64,000 bases of DNA from Aquimarina sp. ERC-38 (GTDB lineage: Bacteria > Bacteroidota > Bacteroidia > Flavobacteriales > Flavobacteriaceae). The position numbers were made by a program, and so were the translations under genes. The stretch's first letter is position 1. Every line of letters starts with the position of its first letter. Positions 46,645 through 56,424 of the stretch are shown piece after piece. The notes under the pieces are model-generated. The model made no database searches. It was not told the origin of the DNA and saw nothing but the letters and a program-made list of their open reading frames with translations. The stretch lies in contig NZ_CP098511.1 in the NCBI RefSeq assembly GCF_026222555.1, positions 3,453,501 to 3,517,500 of the forward strand, in the 5' to 3' direction.

Positions 46645-48533
46645 ATCCAGCTTCGGAGGTATTACATACATATTGGGGACATTCTTCATTTAAACCCGGG
46701 CAGGAAAAGATTATTGCCAACTGCCTGAACAATACGGATTGTATCGCTTTGTTACCTACGGGTGGCGGAAAATCAGCATGTTATCAGATACCCGGCTTAC
46801 TTAGGGATGGCATTTGCCTGGTTATTTCACCATTAATCGCCCTAATGGAAGATCAGGTAAATCAACTTAAACAAAAAGGTATTAAAGCAGTAGCTTTAAC
46901 GAGTACCGTTAAGCCAGATGAGTTAATGGTGTTTTTTGACAATTGTACACACGGGTCCTATAAGTTTTTATATGTATCCCCGGAACGTTTGCAAAATGAA
47001 GTGGTACTACAATACCTGCAACAACTACCTTTAAACTTGATTGCCGTTGATGAAGCGCATTGCATTTCTGAATGGGGGCATGATTTTCGGCCGGACTACA
47101 GGAAAATCAAAGTACTTCGCGAATTAGTACCTTCTGTACCGATTATTGCCTTATCTGCAACCGCTACAAGTAAAGTTATCAAAGAAATTAAAGAGAATCT
47201 GGATCTTTTTCAACCGGAAGTAATCAAAGTATCTTTTGCACGAAAAAACCTGGCTTACAAAGTTTTTAAGGTAGAAGACAAAATGGCTTCGGTAGTACAT
47301 GTGTTAAATAAATATCCAGGTAGTTCGATCATTTATGTTCGTAATAGAAAAGCAACCCTGGAGATTACCACCTGGCTAAATAATCAGCATTTTAAAGCTA
47401 CAAGTTACCATGGGGGCATTGATACTTCAGAAAAAAGTAAACGACTTACACAATGGATGTCAGGAGAAGTTACCATTATGGTAGCTACCAATGCTTTTGG
47501 GATGGGTATTGATAAACCTGATGTTCGGAATGTGATTCATATTGCGTTACCGGATAGTATTGAAAATTATTTTCAAGAGGCAGGTCGGGCCGGAAGAGAC
47601 GGTGTCAGTTCTAATTCATTTTTATTTTATCAACAAAACGATATACAGGTTGTAAAAAATCAATATATAAAAACCCTACCGGACAAGGATTTTTTAAGTA
47701 CCGTATACCATCGTCTTGTTACCTATCTTCAAATTGCTTACGGCGAAGGAATGGCGACCAAATATATTTTTAATTTTAATTTATTCTGTCAGCAATATGA
47801 TCTTCCAATACTATTGACTTATAATTGCCTTCAGTTTCTAGATCAATCCGGAATTTTAAAATTTACTAAGCGATTTCAGCGCAATTCCAGTTTGTACATT
47901 AAAGCCTCGGGAAATGAGCTTTTACAATATATAGAAAATAATAAAGAGTATCAATTAGTAATTAAGGCAATACTAAGACTTTACGGGGGTGTTTTTGAGG
48001 AATCTACCGCTATTAACATGGCACTTATTGCTACTAAAATCGGAAAAGACATTAGTTTTATAGTTAAGGTATTACAAGCTGTTCAGGATACAGGTATGCT
48101 TACTTTTATTCATAAAATTACAGACGCAGAAGTTGTCTTTTTGGTTCCCAGAGAAGATCAGGTAAGCCTTTCTCCGCTTACTCCGCTTCTCAAAACTTAC
48201 AGAGATTCTAAAATCAATAAAGTCGATGCAATAATTCGTTATATAGAAAGTCAGCAATGCCGAAATATACAGTTATTACAATATTTTGATGAACCTAATG
48301 CGATCAAATGTACTATTTGCGATATTTGTCTTCAAAAAATACCGGAAAAAACCAAACCTGAAATTGCTTCTGAAATTAAAAAATTATTAAACAATAAAAC
48401 TGCAAGCACGCAGGAAATAGTAGCTTCTATTCATGCTTCAGAAGCTTTAATTATTGAGGTCATTAGGGAATTACTTGAAAAAAATTACATAAAGAGGAAT
48501 ATATCAAATACATACCAACACGTCAGTAAATGA
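46641..48533 (+). CDS. recQ: RecQ-family ATP-dependent DNA helicase
   Basis: 630 aa. Walker A LPTGGGKSACYQ, DEAH box in VDEAHCISEWGHDFRPDY, motif VI QEAGRAGRDG; RecQ-Ct zinc site C-x2-C-x2-C near KCTICDICLQK (about 555-566) and a winged helix. The HRDC domain appears absent, as in shorter RecQ paralogues. Unwinds DNA 3' to 5' in recombination and repair. Confidence 0.92.
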   Translation: MNPASEVLHTYWGHSSFKPGQEKIIANCLNNTDCIALLPTGGGKSACYQIPGLLRDGICLVISPLIALMEDQVNQLKQKGIKAVALTSTVKPDELMVFFDNCTHGSYKFLYVSPERLQNEVVLQYLQQLPLNLIAVDEAHCISEWGHDFRPDYRKIKVLRELVPSVPIIALSATATSKVIKEIKENLDLFQPEVIKVSFARKNLAYKVFKVEDKMASVVHVLNKYPGSSIIYVRNRKATLEITTWLNNQHFKATSYHGGIDTSEKSKRLTQWMSGEVTIMVATNAFGMGIDKPDVRNVIHIALPDSIENYFQEAGRAGRDGVSSNSFLFYQQNDIQVVKNQYIKTLPDKDFLSTVYHRLVTYLQIAYGEGMATKYIFNFNLFCQQYDLPILLTYNCLQFLDQSGILKFTKRFQRNSSLYIKASGNELLQYIENNKEYQLVIKAILRLYGGVFEESTAINMALIATKIGKDISFIVKVLQAVQDTGMLTFIHKITDAEVVFLVPREDQVSLSPLTPLLKTYRDSKINKVDAIIRYIESQQCRNIQLLQYFDEPNAIKCTICDICLQKIPEKTKPEIASEIKKLLNNKTASTQEIVASIHASEALIIEVIRELLEKNYIKRNISNTYQHVSK

Positions 48534-49477
48534 GAACATTAAGAATTGTTTTTATGGGAACCCCAGAATTTGCGGTGGCTTCTCTTAAAACCATTGTAGA
48601 AAATAATTATCAGGTAGTAGGTGTGATTACTGCTCCTGACCGTCCGGCGGGAAGAGGTCGACAATTAAAAGAATCTGCTGTTAAACAATTTGCCCTATCA
48701 CAACAAATTCCGGTTTTACAACCTATAAACTTAAAAAACCCCGATTTTATTAAAGAACTTGCTTTATTAGAAGCTAATGTACAGGTAGTCGTAGCATTCA
48801 GAATGTTACCCAAGATAGTTTGGGAAATGCCTGAATATGGTACTTTCAACCTGCATGCTTCCTTATTACCTTTGTATCGAGGGGCTGCTCCTATTAACTG
48901 GGCTATAATTAATGGGGAGGAAAAAACCGGGGTAACTACGTTTTTTATTGATGAAAAAATTGATACCGGAATGATCATTAACCAGGAAGAAGTTGCTATC
49001 CGTGAGGATGATAACGCCGGAACCTTGCATGATCGACTAATGGCATCCGGAGCAGATTTAGTGAGTACTACTTTAAGGCAAATTAAAGAAGATACTATAT
49101 CTGTAATTAAACAACCTTCTTTACAACCGGAGAAAACAGCTTTTAAACTAACCAAAGAAAATACAAGAATTAACTGGAACCAACCCGCTTCAGTCATCCA
49201 TAACTTTATCAGAGGACTGTCCCCCTATCCTGTAGCATGGACTAGCCTGAATAATAACAACAAAACCAATACTGTTAAGATTTATGAAGTATCTATAGTA
49301 ATAACAGAAAATAAATTCCCCATCGGACAACTACTTATAGAAGATAATCAGATAAAAGTTTCGGTCCCCGACGGATTTGTAATTCTCCATCAAATTCAAT
49401 TACCAGGAAAAAAGGTGATGTCTGCTAAAGCTCTACTTAACGGATATCAATTTGCAAAAGAGGCGCGATTAAAATAA
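48530..49477 (+). CDS. fmt: Methionyl-tRNA formyltransferase
   Basis: 315 aa. FMGTPEFAVASL at the N-terminus, the substrate loop GRGRQLKESAVKQFA, and the formyl-transfer motif NLHASLLPLYRGAAPINWA are intact. Formylates initiator Met-tRNA. It overlaps recQ by 4 bp and ends the operon. Confidence 0.95.
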   Translation: MRTLRIVFMGTPEFAVASLKTIVENNYQVVGVITAPDRPAGRGRQLKESAVKQFALSQQIPVLQPINLKNPDFIKELALLEANVQVVVAFRMLPKIVWEMPEYGTFNLHASLLPLYRGAAPINWAIINGEEKTGVTTFFIDEKIDTGMIINQEEVAIREDDNAGTLHDRLMASGADLVSTTLRQIKEDTISVIKQPSLQPEKTAFKLTKENTRINWNQPASVIHNFIRGLSPYPVAWTSLNNNNKTNTVKIYEVSIVITENKFPIGQLLIEDNQIKVSVPDGFVILHQIQLPGKKVMSAKALLNGYQFAKEARLK

Positions 49478-49574
49478 GAATCTTATATTTTTACTGTTAA
49501 CTTTTCATAAAAAATAAATCTTTATTAACAATCGAATATAGTTATTAACAAAACCCCGTATTTACTGGGCTAAT

Positions 49575-49606
49575 CCTTGCAAGGGTCATAAATCCATATA
49601 AATTTG
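49575..49606 (+). promoter_or_regulatory. Promoter of the HU gene
   Basis: CTTG (49575-49578), 20 nt, TAAATTTG (49599-49606), a perfect -7 box. The start is expected near 49613. Confidence 0.6.
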
Positions 49607-49660
49607 TATTGCGTTTAACAAAAGTTGGTGCGCAACTACCAATTATTTAAAATCAGAATT

Positions 49661-49933
49661 ATGAATAAAACAGAATTAATTGATGCAATGGCAGAAGATG
49701 CGGGAATCACAAAGGCCGCCGCAAAAAAAGCATTGGAATCATTTTTAGGAAATGTACAGAAATCTCTTAAGAAGGGAGATCGTATTTCTTTAGTAGGTTT
49801 CGGATCTTGGTCAGTATCAAAAAGAGCTGCGAGAGAAGGAAGAAACCCTCAAACCGGTAAAACTATCAAAATCGCTGCTAAAAATGTAGTTAAATTTAAA
49901 GCAGGTGCAGATCTATCAGGAGCTGTAAACTAG
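49661..49933 (+). CDS. HU-family DNA-binding protein
   Basis: 90 aa from the ATG at 49661; an in-frame upstream GTG (49625) lies in the 5' leader and is rejected. Typical HU dimer fold with the DNA-binding arm GREGRNPQTGKTIKI. Nucleoid architecture. Strong own promoter and terminator. Confidence 0.93.
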   Translation: MNKTELIDAMAEDAGITKAAAKKALESFLGNVQKSLKKGDRISLVGFGSWSVSKRAAREGRNPQTGKTIKIAAKNVVKFKAGADLSGAVN

Positions 49934-49955
49934 AACGATTTATTTATTATAGCAG

Positions 49956-49985
49956 AACCTCTTATATTCGTATAAGGGGTTTTTT
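49956..49985 (+). terminator. Terminator after HU
   Basis: AACC(T)CTTATA / TATAAG(G)GGTT stem with TTCG tetraloop and a following TTTTTT. Confidence 0.85.
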
Positions 49986-50406
49986 ATGCTTGCTTAATTT
50001 TTAAATTCTATAAACAAATGCTTATGTCACTTACGAAGCTTTTATAACTTACATTTTTTATTATTAGTGTCCGGCTGAAATAACTAAAAGTTTATAAAGT
50101 ATCGTAAATAAGGTAATTCCAAACTTTATCATATTTTAAGGTTGCTATTTTACATTTTTAAAAGTAGTTTGTTTTTTCAAGTAAATAATTTGTGGTATTG
50201 CATTTCAAAACCATTATAACTTTGCCTTGACTCTTAATTCTAGAAGTAATGGCAATCTTAAATCTTTACCGGATGTAAATACCTTTCTTACTACATCTTA
50301 CCTGTAAAAAAGCAACTTTCTTGAAGTTTACAGTTAAAAAAAATCAATAACATCTTTGATTATTGCAAAAATTTTATATAGTTTTAGATTATGTAAATAA
50401 AAGCGT
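49986..50406. repeat. Gap with degenerate pieces of repeat A
   Basis: ATTAGTGTCCGGC at 50063-50075 and a worn copy at 50225-50273 (TTGACTCTTAATTCTAGAAG ... TCTTTACCGGA). Between them AAAGTTTATAAAG resembles the flank of copy 2 near 40025. No gene recognised. Confidence 0.5.
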
Positions 50407-50964
50407 ATGACCTCACTTGAACCCGCTAAAGGACATTTGTTGATAGCTGAGCCATCAATAACCGGTGATTCGTTTAACCGATCTGTGGTATTGCTTGCAG
50501 ATCATGGCGTACAGGGTTCAGTTGGATTTATAATGAACAAACCCTTAGAATATACATTATCAGATCTAGTACCGGAAATTAATGCTAACTTTTCAATTTA
50601 TAATGGCGGACCAGTAGAGCAGGATAATTTATATTTCATTCATAAAGTACCTCACTTAATACCTAAAAGTATTGAAATTTCTAACGGAATCTACTGGGGA
50701 GGCGATTTTACCGAAGTTTCCAAGTTGATTGAGGAAAATAAAATTAGTGCAAAAGAAATTCGGTTTTTTTTAGGTTATTCCGGATGGGATGCTAATCAAT
50801 TATTATCAGAATTAGAATCAAATTCTTGGGTTATTGTAAAGAACACGTACGAAAAAAATATAATCAATAAACCTGATACTTCTTTTTGGAAAGAAAAGAT
50901 GATTGAATTAGGTGGAGACTATATTTTATGGTCTAACGCTCCTGAAAACCCGAGTTATAATTAA
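50407..50964 (+). CDS. YqgE/AlgH-family protein
   Basis: 185 aa. KGHLLIAEPSITGDSFNRSV, VGFIMNKPL and FLGYSGWDANQL are the family's conserved blocks. Widely conserved protein of unclear function. Convergent with the aminotransferase, 12 bp apart. Confidence 0.88.
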   Translation: MTSLEPAKGHLLIAEPSITGDSFNRSVVLLADHGVQGSVGFIMNKPLEYTLSDLVPEINANFSIYNGGPVEQDNLYFIHKVPHLIPKSIEISNGIYWGGDFTEVSKLIEENKISAKEIRFFLGYSGWDANQLLSELESNSWVIVKNTYEKNIINKPDTSFWKEKMIELGGDYILWSNAPENPSYN

Positions 50965-50976
50965 ATTTACATACTT

Positions 50977-51852
50977 CTACTCCATCAAGTTGCCATTAAT
51001 TCCCATCTTTTTAATTTCCTGTTGCAGTAATTTTTGTAGTTGTAAAGAAGTCTTCGTGATATACTCCTTTTTCTTGTACTTGGTTATTGGAATAATTCCG
51101 GAAATCGTATTGGTTAAAAATAGCTCGTCTGCTTTTTGTAGCTGAAAAGGAGATATAGAAGTTTCTTCGATAGCATAGTCCGAATTTTTTTTCAGTAGTT
51201 TAAGAATTTGCAAACGCATGATTCCATTAAGACATCCGTCTGTTAGCGGAGGGGTACTAATGGTGGTTCCGTTCACCATAAAAATATTGGCATTAAGCGA
51301 TTCAATAGCCATCTTATTCGTATTTAATAGCAAGCAATTCTTAAAATTATTCTCTTCAGCAAAAATACTTCCTAAAACATTGATTAATCTATTATTAGAT
51401 TTAAGGGTAGATAATAAATCAGGTGTAACATAATGATCTTTATACAAACCTACTTCATAAGAATGATTTTCTTTAATTGTAAATAGTTCTTCAATCTCTT
51501 CCGCAAAAATTATAAACTCTACCCCTCTTTGCTTTGGAGTATATAATCCTCCTTCACTTCTATGCACTATAATTTTAACACGATTTACTTTATCAGCTAA
51601 ATCATTTATTGCGATAAGTTCTACTATTTTTTCCTGAAGATATTCCATGGTAAAATTCATCGGAATTTCCATCCGCATGATTCGCATGGATGCCATTAAG
51701 CGCAAATAATGATCTTCCCAAAAAAGAATAAGTTGATGTTTAACTTTTATCGTTTCAAAAACTGCATCTCCGTATTGATATCCACGGTTGTAAACAGACA
51801 AACCAGCTTGGTTTATAGGTTGATGGGTTCCGTTTTGAGAAATGTATTTCAT
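50977..51852 (-). CDS. Class IV PLP aminotransferase (PabC/IlvE-like)
   Basis: 291 aa from the ATG at 51852, where the domain begins; upstream starts lie in the leader. NRGYQYGDAVFETIKV, the PLP lysine in LKSNNRL, and the phosphate loop TPPLTDGCLNGIMR are present. Likely aminodeoxychorismate lyase or branched-chain / D-amino-acid aminotransferase; I cannot separate these by eye. Confidence 0.85.
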   Translation of the reverse strand: MKYISQNGTHQPINQAGLSVYNRGYQYGDAVFETIKVKHQLILFWEDHYLRLMASMRIMRMEIPMNFTMEYLQEKIVELIAINDLADKVNRVKIIVHRSEGGLYTPKQRGVEFIIFAEEIEELFTIKENHSYEVGLYKDHYVTPDLLSTLKSNNRLINVLGSIFAEENNFKNCLLLNTNKMAIESLNANIFMVNGTTISTPPLTDGCLNGIMRLQILKLLKKNSDYAIEETSISPFQLQKADELFLTNTISGIIPITKYKKKEYITKTSLQLQKLLQQEIKKMGINGNLME

Positions 51853-51896
51853 CTTGCTTATAGTAAAAAGAGAGTGGCAAAGATACATTACAAAAC

Positions 51897-51957
51897 ATTA
51901 GTGTCCGGTAAAGATTCAAGATCGCTATCGCTTCTAGAACCAAGAATCAAGACTAAT
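51897..51957. repeat. Dispersed repeat A, copy 3 (short form)
   Basis: 61 bp from ATTAGTGTCCGGTAAAG to AAGACTAAT. It lacks the GC-rich hairpin present in the 2534 and 61417 copies, so the hairpin is an optional insert. Starts 44 bp upstream of the aminotransferase ATG. Confidence 0.75.
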
Positions 51958-52122
51958 CATTATAATGTTGAAAATCAATTATATAAGATTATTCATGTTT
52001 AAAAAAAATTACTTTTAAAAAAGTAAAAAAGCAGCCTCTAAATACTTTAAAGTTTAGAATCACCTTATTTTGATACGCTTCATAAACTTTTATTTCTTTT
52101 AAGCCGGCACTAATAATTACAA

Positions 52123-52154
52123 AAAAGAGTTTGACCATACGGACAAACTCTTTT
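52123..52154. terminator. Bidirectional terminator after the porin gene
   Basis: AAAAGAGTTTG and CAAACTCTTTT, perfect 11-bp arms, 10-nt loop, A/T runs on both sides. About 87 bp past the porin stop. Confidence 0.8.
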
Positions 52155-52240
52155 AAACTAACACTGTAAAAACTATGACGATTTTTAAGTATTACTTGTT
52201 TAATAAATTTTTAGTAGTTGTTTTCTCTGTGGAAAAATAG

Positions 52241-53542
52241 CTATTCTTTCGGATCAAAGTTTTCAAAAAAGTTAGGCTTAAATACTAACTGTAACCATGC
52301 CCAGTTTTGAACATCTGCCGCTGCATCTTCTGTGATATTTCTAATCTCGTATAGACCATCGCTAGCAAACATTTGAGAATATCCTGCTGCTAATGCAAAT
52401 CCTTTGAATTTTTTAGCAAATACAATATCTACTTCCGTACCTAGGGATTTTTCACCCCCTGCAGTTTCTTGTTCTCCGCTAAAGTTTAATACTTTGATTA
52501 ACAGGTTAGAAGTTTCACTGGTATTGAACTTAACACTAGCATGCAAATCAATTAATCCTACTGAATTTGCATGGTTTCCAACGTAGAAGTAATCCATAAA
52601 ACCATTAAACTTATGATTAGTACCGTATAAAGGGAAGAAAGCTCCGGTTTCTCCTGCTTCTCCATCGTTACCACTGATAATTTCTGCTCCAATACCTAAG
52701 TTTACTACAGAACTTGTTTTATAATTTAGATCAAGACTAGTCAAATAAGCCCCTTTTACATCCACTTCATTCTGACGGTCGCCCGTTTGTAAATACCCGT
52801 TAAAAAGAATTCCTAAATCTCCTAGTTTATAGTTTAAATGGGCACCAAAGGTTTGTAAACTGCTAATCCCTCCAAAAGAATCAATATTTCCATCAGCATC
52901 TCTTGTAAAATCTTGAAAACCATTATTCAATACTAATAAACTACCATTAAGCCCCTTATTTTTAAAGTTTAAATGCATATACTGCATGTGTTTATAGGAA
53001 AAGAAACCAGTGATCGTATACAAATTACCTACAGAATCAAATCCGGTTGGATTTTGCGTATCCTGATTCCATGCAAACCCAAAATCAGCTTTAAATTTTT
53101 CAGATTTATAGGTAAACAAGCCAAGATCATGGTTACGACCTTGTTGAGCCCAATCTAAGCCTCCTAAAATACGCTGATCATCATAAGATAGTACTTGTCG
53201 TCCTAGTTTAGTTGACCAACCGCTACCTAAATTGATTTTTGCCCATGCTTGAAAAACGGCAAAAGAATTATTCTGATCGAAGGGTAAAATCTGGCGGTTC
53301 TCTCCCCAAACTGCTACGTCTTGTAAACTGACGTATAATTCATAAGCCCCAAAAGTATAATCACTGTTAAGGCGTACCCGGGTAGAAATTCCAAAACCAG
53401 GTTCTGCAGCATCCGGAATCAAATTTCCGAAACCATGACGGAATTCTGTTCGAGGTTTAAATTCTCCACTTAGTTTAAATTGTGCTTGTGCAATTTGACA
53501 TGCAAAAAGTAACGTGATAATATATATGAATTGTTTCTTCAT
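52241..53542 (-). CDS. Alginate-export-type outer-membrane porin, nitrate locus
   Basis: 433 aa. Signal peptide (about 1-20, ending AQA) and a beta-barrel repeat pattern ending in VFKPNF and a short polar tail. AlgE-like family; in Bacteroidota such porins accompany the NrtABCD nitrate transporter and probably pass nitrate or nitrite through the outer membrane. It follows the NrtD gene by 50 bp on the same strand, so it is likely the last gene of the operon. Confidence 0.8.
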   Translation of the reverse strand: MKKQFIYIITLLFACQIAQAQFKLSGEFKPRTEFRHGFGNLIPDAAEPGFGISTRVRLNSDYTFGAYELYVSLQDVAVWGENRQILPFDQNNSFAVFQAWAKINLGSGWSTKLGRQVLSYDDQRILGGLDWAQQGRNHDLGLFTYKSEKFKADFGFAWNQDTQNPTGFDSVGNLYTITGFFSYKHMQYMHLNFKNKGLNGSLLVLNNGFQDFTRDADGNIDSFGGISSLQTFGAHLNYKLGDLGILFNGYLQTGDRQNEVDVKGAYLTSLDLNYKTSSVVNLGIGAEIISGNDGEAGETGAFFPLYGTNHKFNGFMDYFYVGNHANSVGLIDLHASVKFNTSETSNLLIKVLNFSGEQETAGGEKSLGTEVDIVFAKKFKGFALAAGYSQMFASDGLYEIRNITEDAAADVQNWAWLQLVFKPNFFENFDPKE

Positions 53543-53592
53543 AATTTTAGTTTAAATAGTTGTAGTTAAAAAAAGTAATGGTTATAATTAAT

Positions 53593-54417
53593 TTAATGCT
53601 CTAGAAAGTCAATGAGATGCTTTCTATATGCGTAATAATCAGAATGTTCTAATACGGATTTTCGGGTTCTTGGTCTTTTGAAGTCAATATTCAATATATC
53701 ACCGATTTTTGCACAAGGCCCACTGGTCATCATAACTACGCGATCTGCTAAAAAGATAGCCTCGTCTACATCGTGGGTGATCATTACTGCCGTAATTTTT
53801 TCTTTGTTCCAAATTTCGATAAGGATATCTTGTAATTCTCCGCGAGTTAGGGAATCAAGCATTCCAAAAGGTTCATCTAACAATAGTACCTTTGGTTTGA
53901 TGGCAAATGCACGTGCTATTCCTACCCTTTGCTGCATCCCTTGCGATAATTCATTTGCTTTTTTATTAAAAGCACCTTCCAGCCCTACTTTATGCAAATA
54001 ATACTTAGCAATATCGTTACGTTCTTTTTTAGTAGCATGGCTAAATACCTGATTAACTCCTAAAAGGACATTGTCCAGAGCAGTCATCCATGGCATTAAA
54101 CTTGGTGATTGAAAGATGACTCCTCGATCCGGTCCCGGACCTTTTACCGGTTTGCCTAAGACTGCTATATTCCCACCGGAAATTTCGTTGAGTCCGGCAA
54201 TCATAGATAACATGGTCGTTTTACCACAACCGGAATGTCCGATAATTGTTACAAACTCTTCCTTCATAATTTGAAGGTTTAGGTTCTCTAGAACGGTATA
54301 GTCTCCTTTAGGAGTTGGGTATACTTTCTTTAAGTTTACCAGGTCCAGCATTACTTTTGAAGAATACGCAATGCCATTTTCTTTGGTAATTTGTTTTGAT
54401 AAGGTTTCTGTCGTCAT
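53593..54417 (-). CDS. Nitrate ABC transporter ATP-binding protein NrtD-like
   Basis: 274 aa. Walker A GHSGCGKTT, signature LSQGMQQR, Walker B LLLDEPFGMLD and H-loop ITHDVDEA are all canonical. Partner of the NrtC-like ATPase 12 bp upstream. Energises nitrate import through NrtB. Confidence 0.88.
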   Translation of the reverse strand: MTTETLSKQITKENGIAYSSKVMLDLVNLKKVYPTPKGDYTVLENLNLQIMKEEFVTIIGHSGCGKTTMLSMIAGLNEISGGNIAVLGKPVKGPGPDRGVIFQSPSLMPWMTALDNVLLGVNQVFSHATKKERNDIAKYYLHKVGLEGAFNKKANELSQGMQQRVGIARAFAIKPKVLLLDEPFGMLDSLTRGELQDILIEIWNKEKITAVMITHDVDEAIFLADRVVMMTSGPCAKIGDILNIDFKRPRTRKSVLEHSDYYAYRKHLIDFLEH

Positions 54418-54429
54418 AGTACAATTTTT

Positions 54430-55269
54430 TTAGGCTACAAAACCTTTTGGTGCGATGTCCGGTAGCATATATACTTCTTTAGATACTGATTTTCGGGATT
54501 CTCCAATATCCATTAGATATTCGATAATCGCATTACGTGTTTTTTTGTAATTAGGATTATCATTTAATGCAGTTTTATCCCTGGGACGTTCGATATCAAT
54601 TTTGAATTCAGGGCCAAGCGTGGCATTAGGTCCAGGTTTTAAGGGAATTATACGGTCCGCCATATAAATACCTTCATCTACATCGTTAGTAATTAATAAG
54701 GCGGTTCGTTTATCTTTACTCCAGATATTCAATATTTCATCTTGTAGATTCCCCCGGGTTAAAGCATCCAGTGCTCCCAGTGGTTCATCCATAATAATCA
54801 TTTCGGGATTCATGGCTAGAGCTCTGGCAACTGCCACTCGCTGTCTCATTCCTCCGGAAAGTTCTTTAGGACGTTTATTAATAGCAGGGCTTAAACTTAC
54901 CATCCCTACGTACTCTTTTACCCGTTCCTGCAATTCGCTTTTTTTTGTTTTTGGAAAAGCTTCTTTAACGGCCATATAAATATTTTGACCTACGGTTAAC
55001 CAGGGAAGTAAAGAATAGTTCTGAAAAATTACACCACGTTCATGGCTGGTACCTTCTATCGGTTTTCCTTTGAATAATACTTCTCCATCAGTAGGTTGTA
55101 ACAACCCGTTAATCAAGTTAACTAAGGTGGTTTTTCCACTTCCGGTAAAACCAACGATGGCTACAAACTCTCCTTCTTCAATAGATAAATTTATATTAGA
55201 AAGTACATTGGTTTTATTATCTCCTTCTCCGTAAGACTTGTATACACTATTTAATTCTAAATACGCCAT
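54430..55269 (-). CDS. Nitrate ABC transporter ATP-binding protein NrtC-like
   Basis: 279 aa. Walker A GFTGSGKTT, signature LSGGMRQR, Walker B IIMDEPLGALD. The H-loop reads ITNDVDEG, with Asn in place of the switch His, so one ATP site of the NrtC-NrtD heterodimer is probably degenerate. It lacks the fused substrate-binding domain of cyanobacterial NrtC. Confidence 0.88.
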   Translation of the reverse strand: MAYLELNSVYKSYGEGDNKTNVLSNINLSIEEGEFVAIVGFTGSGKTTLVNLINGLLQPTDGEVLFKGKPIEGTSHERGVIFQNYSLLPWLTVGQNIYMAVKEAFPKTKKSELQERVKEYVGMVSLSPAINKRPKELSGGMRQRVAVARALAMNPEMIIMDEPLGALDALTRGNLQDEILNIWSKDKRTALLITNDVDEGIYMADRIIPLKPGPNATLGPEFKIDIERPRDKTALNDNPNYKKTRNAIIEYLMDIGESRKSVSKEVYMLPDIAPKGFVA

Positions 55270-55292
55270 GTTTTCAGTTTTAAGTTTAATAA

Positions 55293-56393
55293 TTAAACTG
55301 CTTCGTTTTTATTAAAAGAAACTGTATTTTGAATAACTAACATGATTCGATCTAAAAGAAAACCAATAATACCAATTACAAACATGGCTACGATAATTTT
55401 AGAGTTGGAATCATTAGCCCCATTCTGAAATTCCTCCCAAACGAACAAACCTAAGCCTTGGCTTTGCGCCAAAAGTTCAATGGCAATCAATACCATCCAG
55501 GCTACGGAAAGAGTAATACGAAGTCCTGTAAAAATTAAAGGAAGAGAAGAAGGTAAAATTACTTTAAAAACTTTTTGAAAAGTTCCTAATTTAAGCACTT
55601 TAGCTACATTAATGTAATCTTTATCAACCGATGATACGCCCATTGCCGTATTAACCAGGGTTGCCCACATCGCACATAAACCTACACTGATGAATGAAAT
55701 GACAAAGGCATTATCAGAACTATCACCTATATATAAAGTTTTTACGATCATAAACACTAACAGGTACCAAACTACCGGAGATACCGGTTTAAAAATTTGG
55801 ATAAACCAATTAAATGCACTTCTTAACGTAGGGCTTAGTCCGATGACAATACCAATAGGTACTGCGATTAATAGTGCTAGTAGGAATCCTGCGAATACTG
55901 TTTTAATACTGGTTAAGACAATATCAATAAATGAAGCTCTACCTGTGTAGACAATGGCATCTTTGCCTTGAGCAACCAGTTTCTCATTTACCCCCTTCAT
56001 CTTTTCAACAAAGGCTGCTTTATCTGCGGTAATTACTTGATGGTCTGCGATCAAAGACTGTAAGGATGCCCATACTTGTGCTGGTGAAGGTAAAGTATTA
56101 GGTTGGCAACTGCTAGTACCCGCAGCTATACAAGCGGTTAATGCATCAGCAGCTTGTTGTCCTTGCTCCGTAAGTGCTTTTTCAATTTTATAATCTGCTT
56201 CTACATTATATAAAGCTTTTGCTCCCAGGTGCCATAATCCGATAAAAAGCAATATGGATACAATGGTAATTGCTGTTTTACGTAGCGATTTTAAAACATT
56301 AGCCTTTTGAAATCTTGCGGTAAACCAGTTTGTTACCGGTTTTAGAAAAGCGATTTGCTGTCCTTCTTTTTTTAAGGTGATATTATGTCCCAT
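55293..56393 (-). CDS. Nitrate ABC transporter permease NrtB-like
   Basis: 366 aa with six to seven membrane spans. After the first span comes a long periplasmic segment (about 65-165) with two cysteines (TACIA, SSCQ), then the binding-protein-dependent transport core with the ATPase-contact motif around LPLIFTGLRITLSVAWMVL. Longer than typical NrtB because of that segment. Confidence 0.88.
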   Translation of the reverse strand: MGHNITLKKEGQQIAFLKPVTNWFTARFQKANVLKSLRKTAITIVSILLFIGLWHLGAKALYNVEADYKIEKALTEQGQQAADALTACIAAGTSSCQPNTLPSPAQVWASLQSLIADHQVITADKAAFVEKMKGVNEKLVAQGKDAIVYTGRASFIDIVLTSIKTVFAGFLLALLIAVPIGIVIGLSPTLRSAFNWFIQIFKPVSPVVWYLLVFMIVKTLYIGDSSDNAFVISFISVGLCAMWATLVNTAMGVSSVDKDYINVAKVLKLGTFQKVFKVILPSSLPLIFTGLRITLSVAWMVLIAIELLAQSQGLGLFVWEEFQNGANDSNSKIIVAMFVIGIIGFLLDRIMLVIQNTVSFNKNEAV

Positions 56394-56424
56394 ATTACTT
56401 TTTATTTAAGAGTATACTTATCAA

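Noticed and set aside
48610..49197. 195-aa antisense ORF inside fmt
   Set aside because: Shadow of fmt; its composition follows from the codon pattern of the sense gene.
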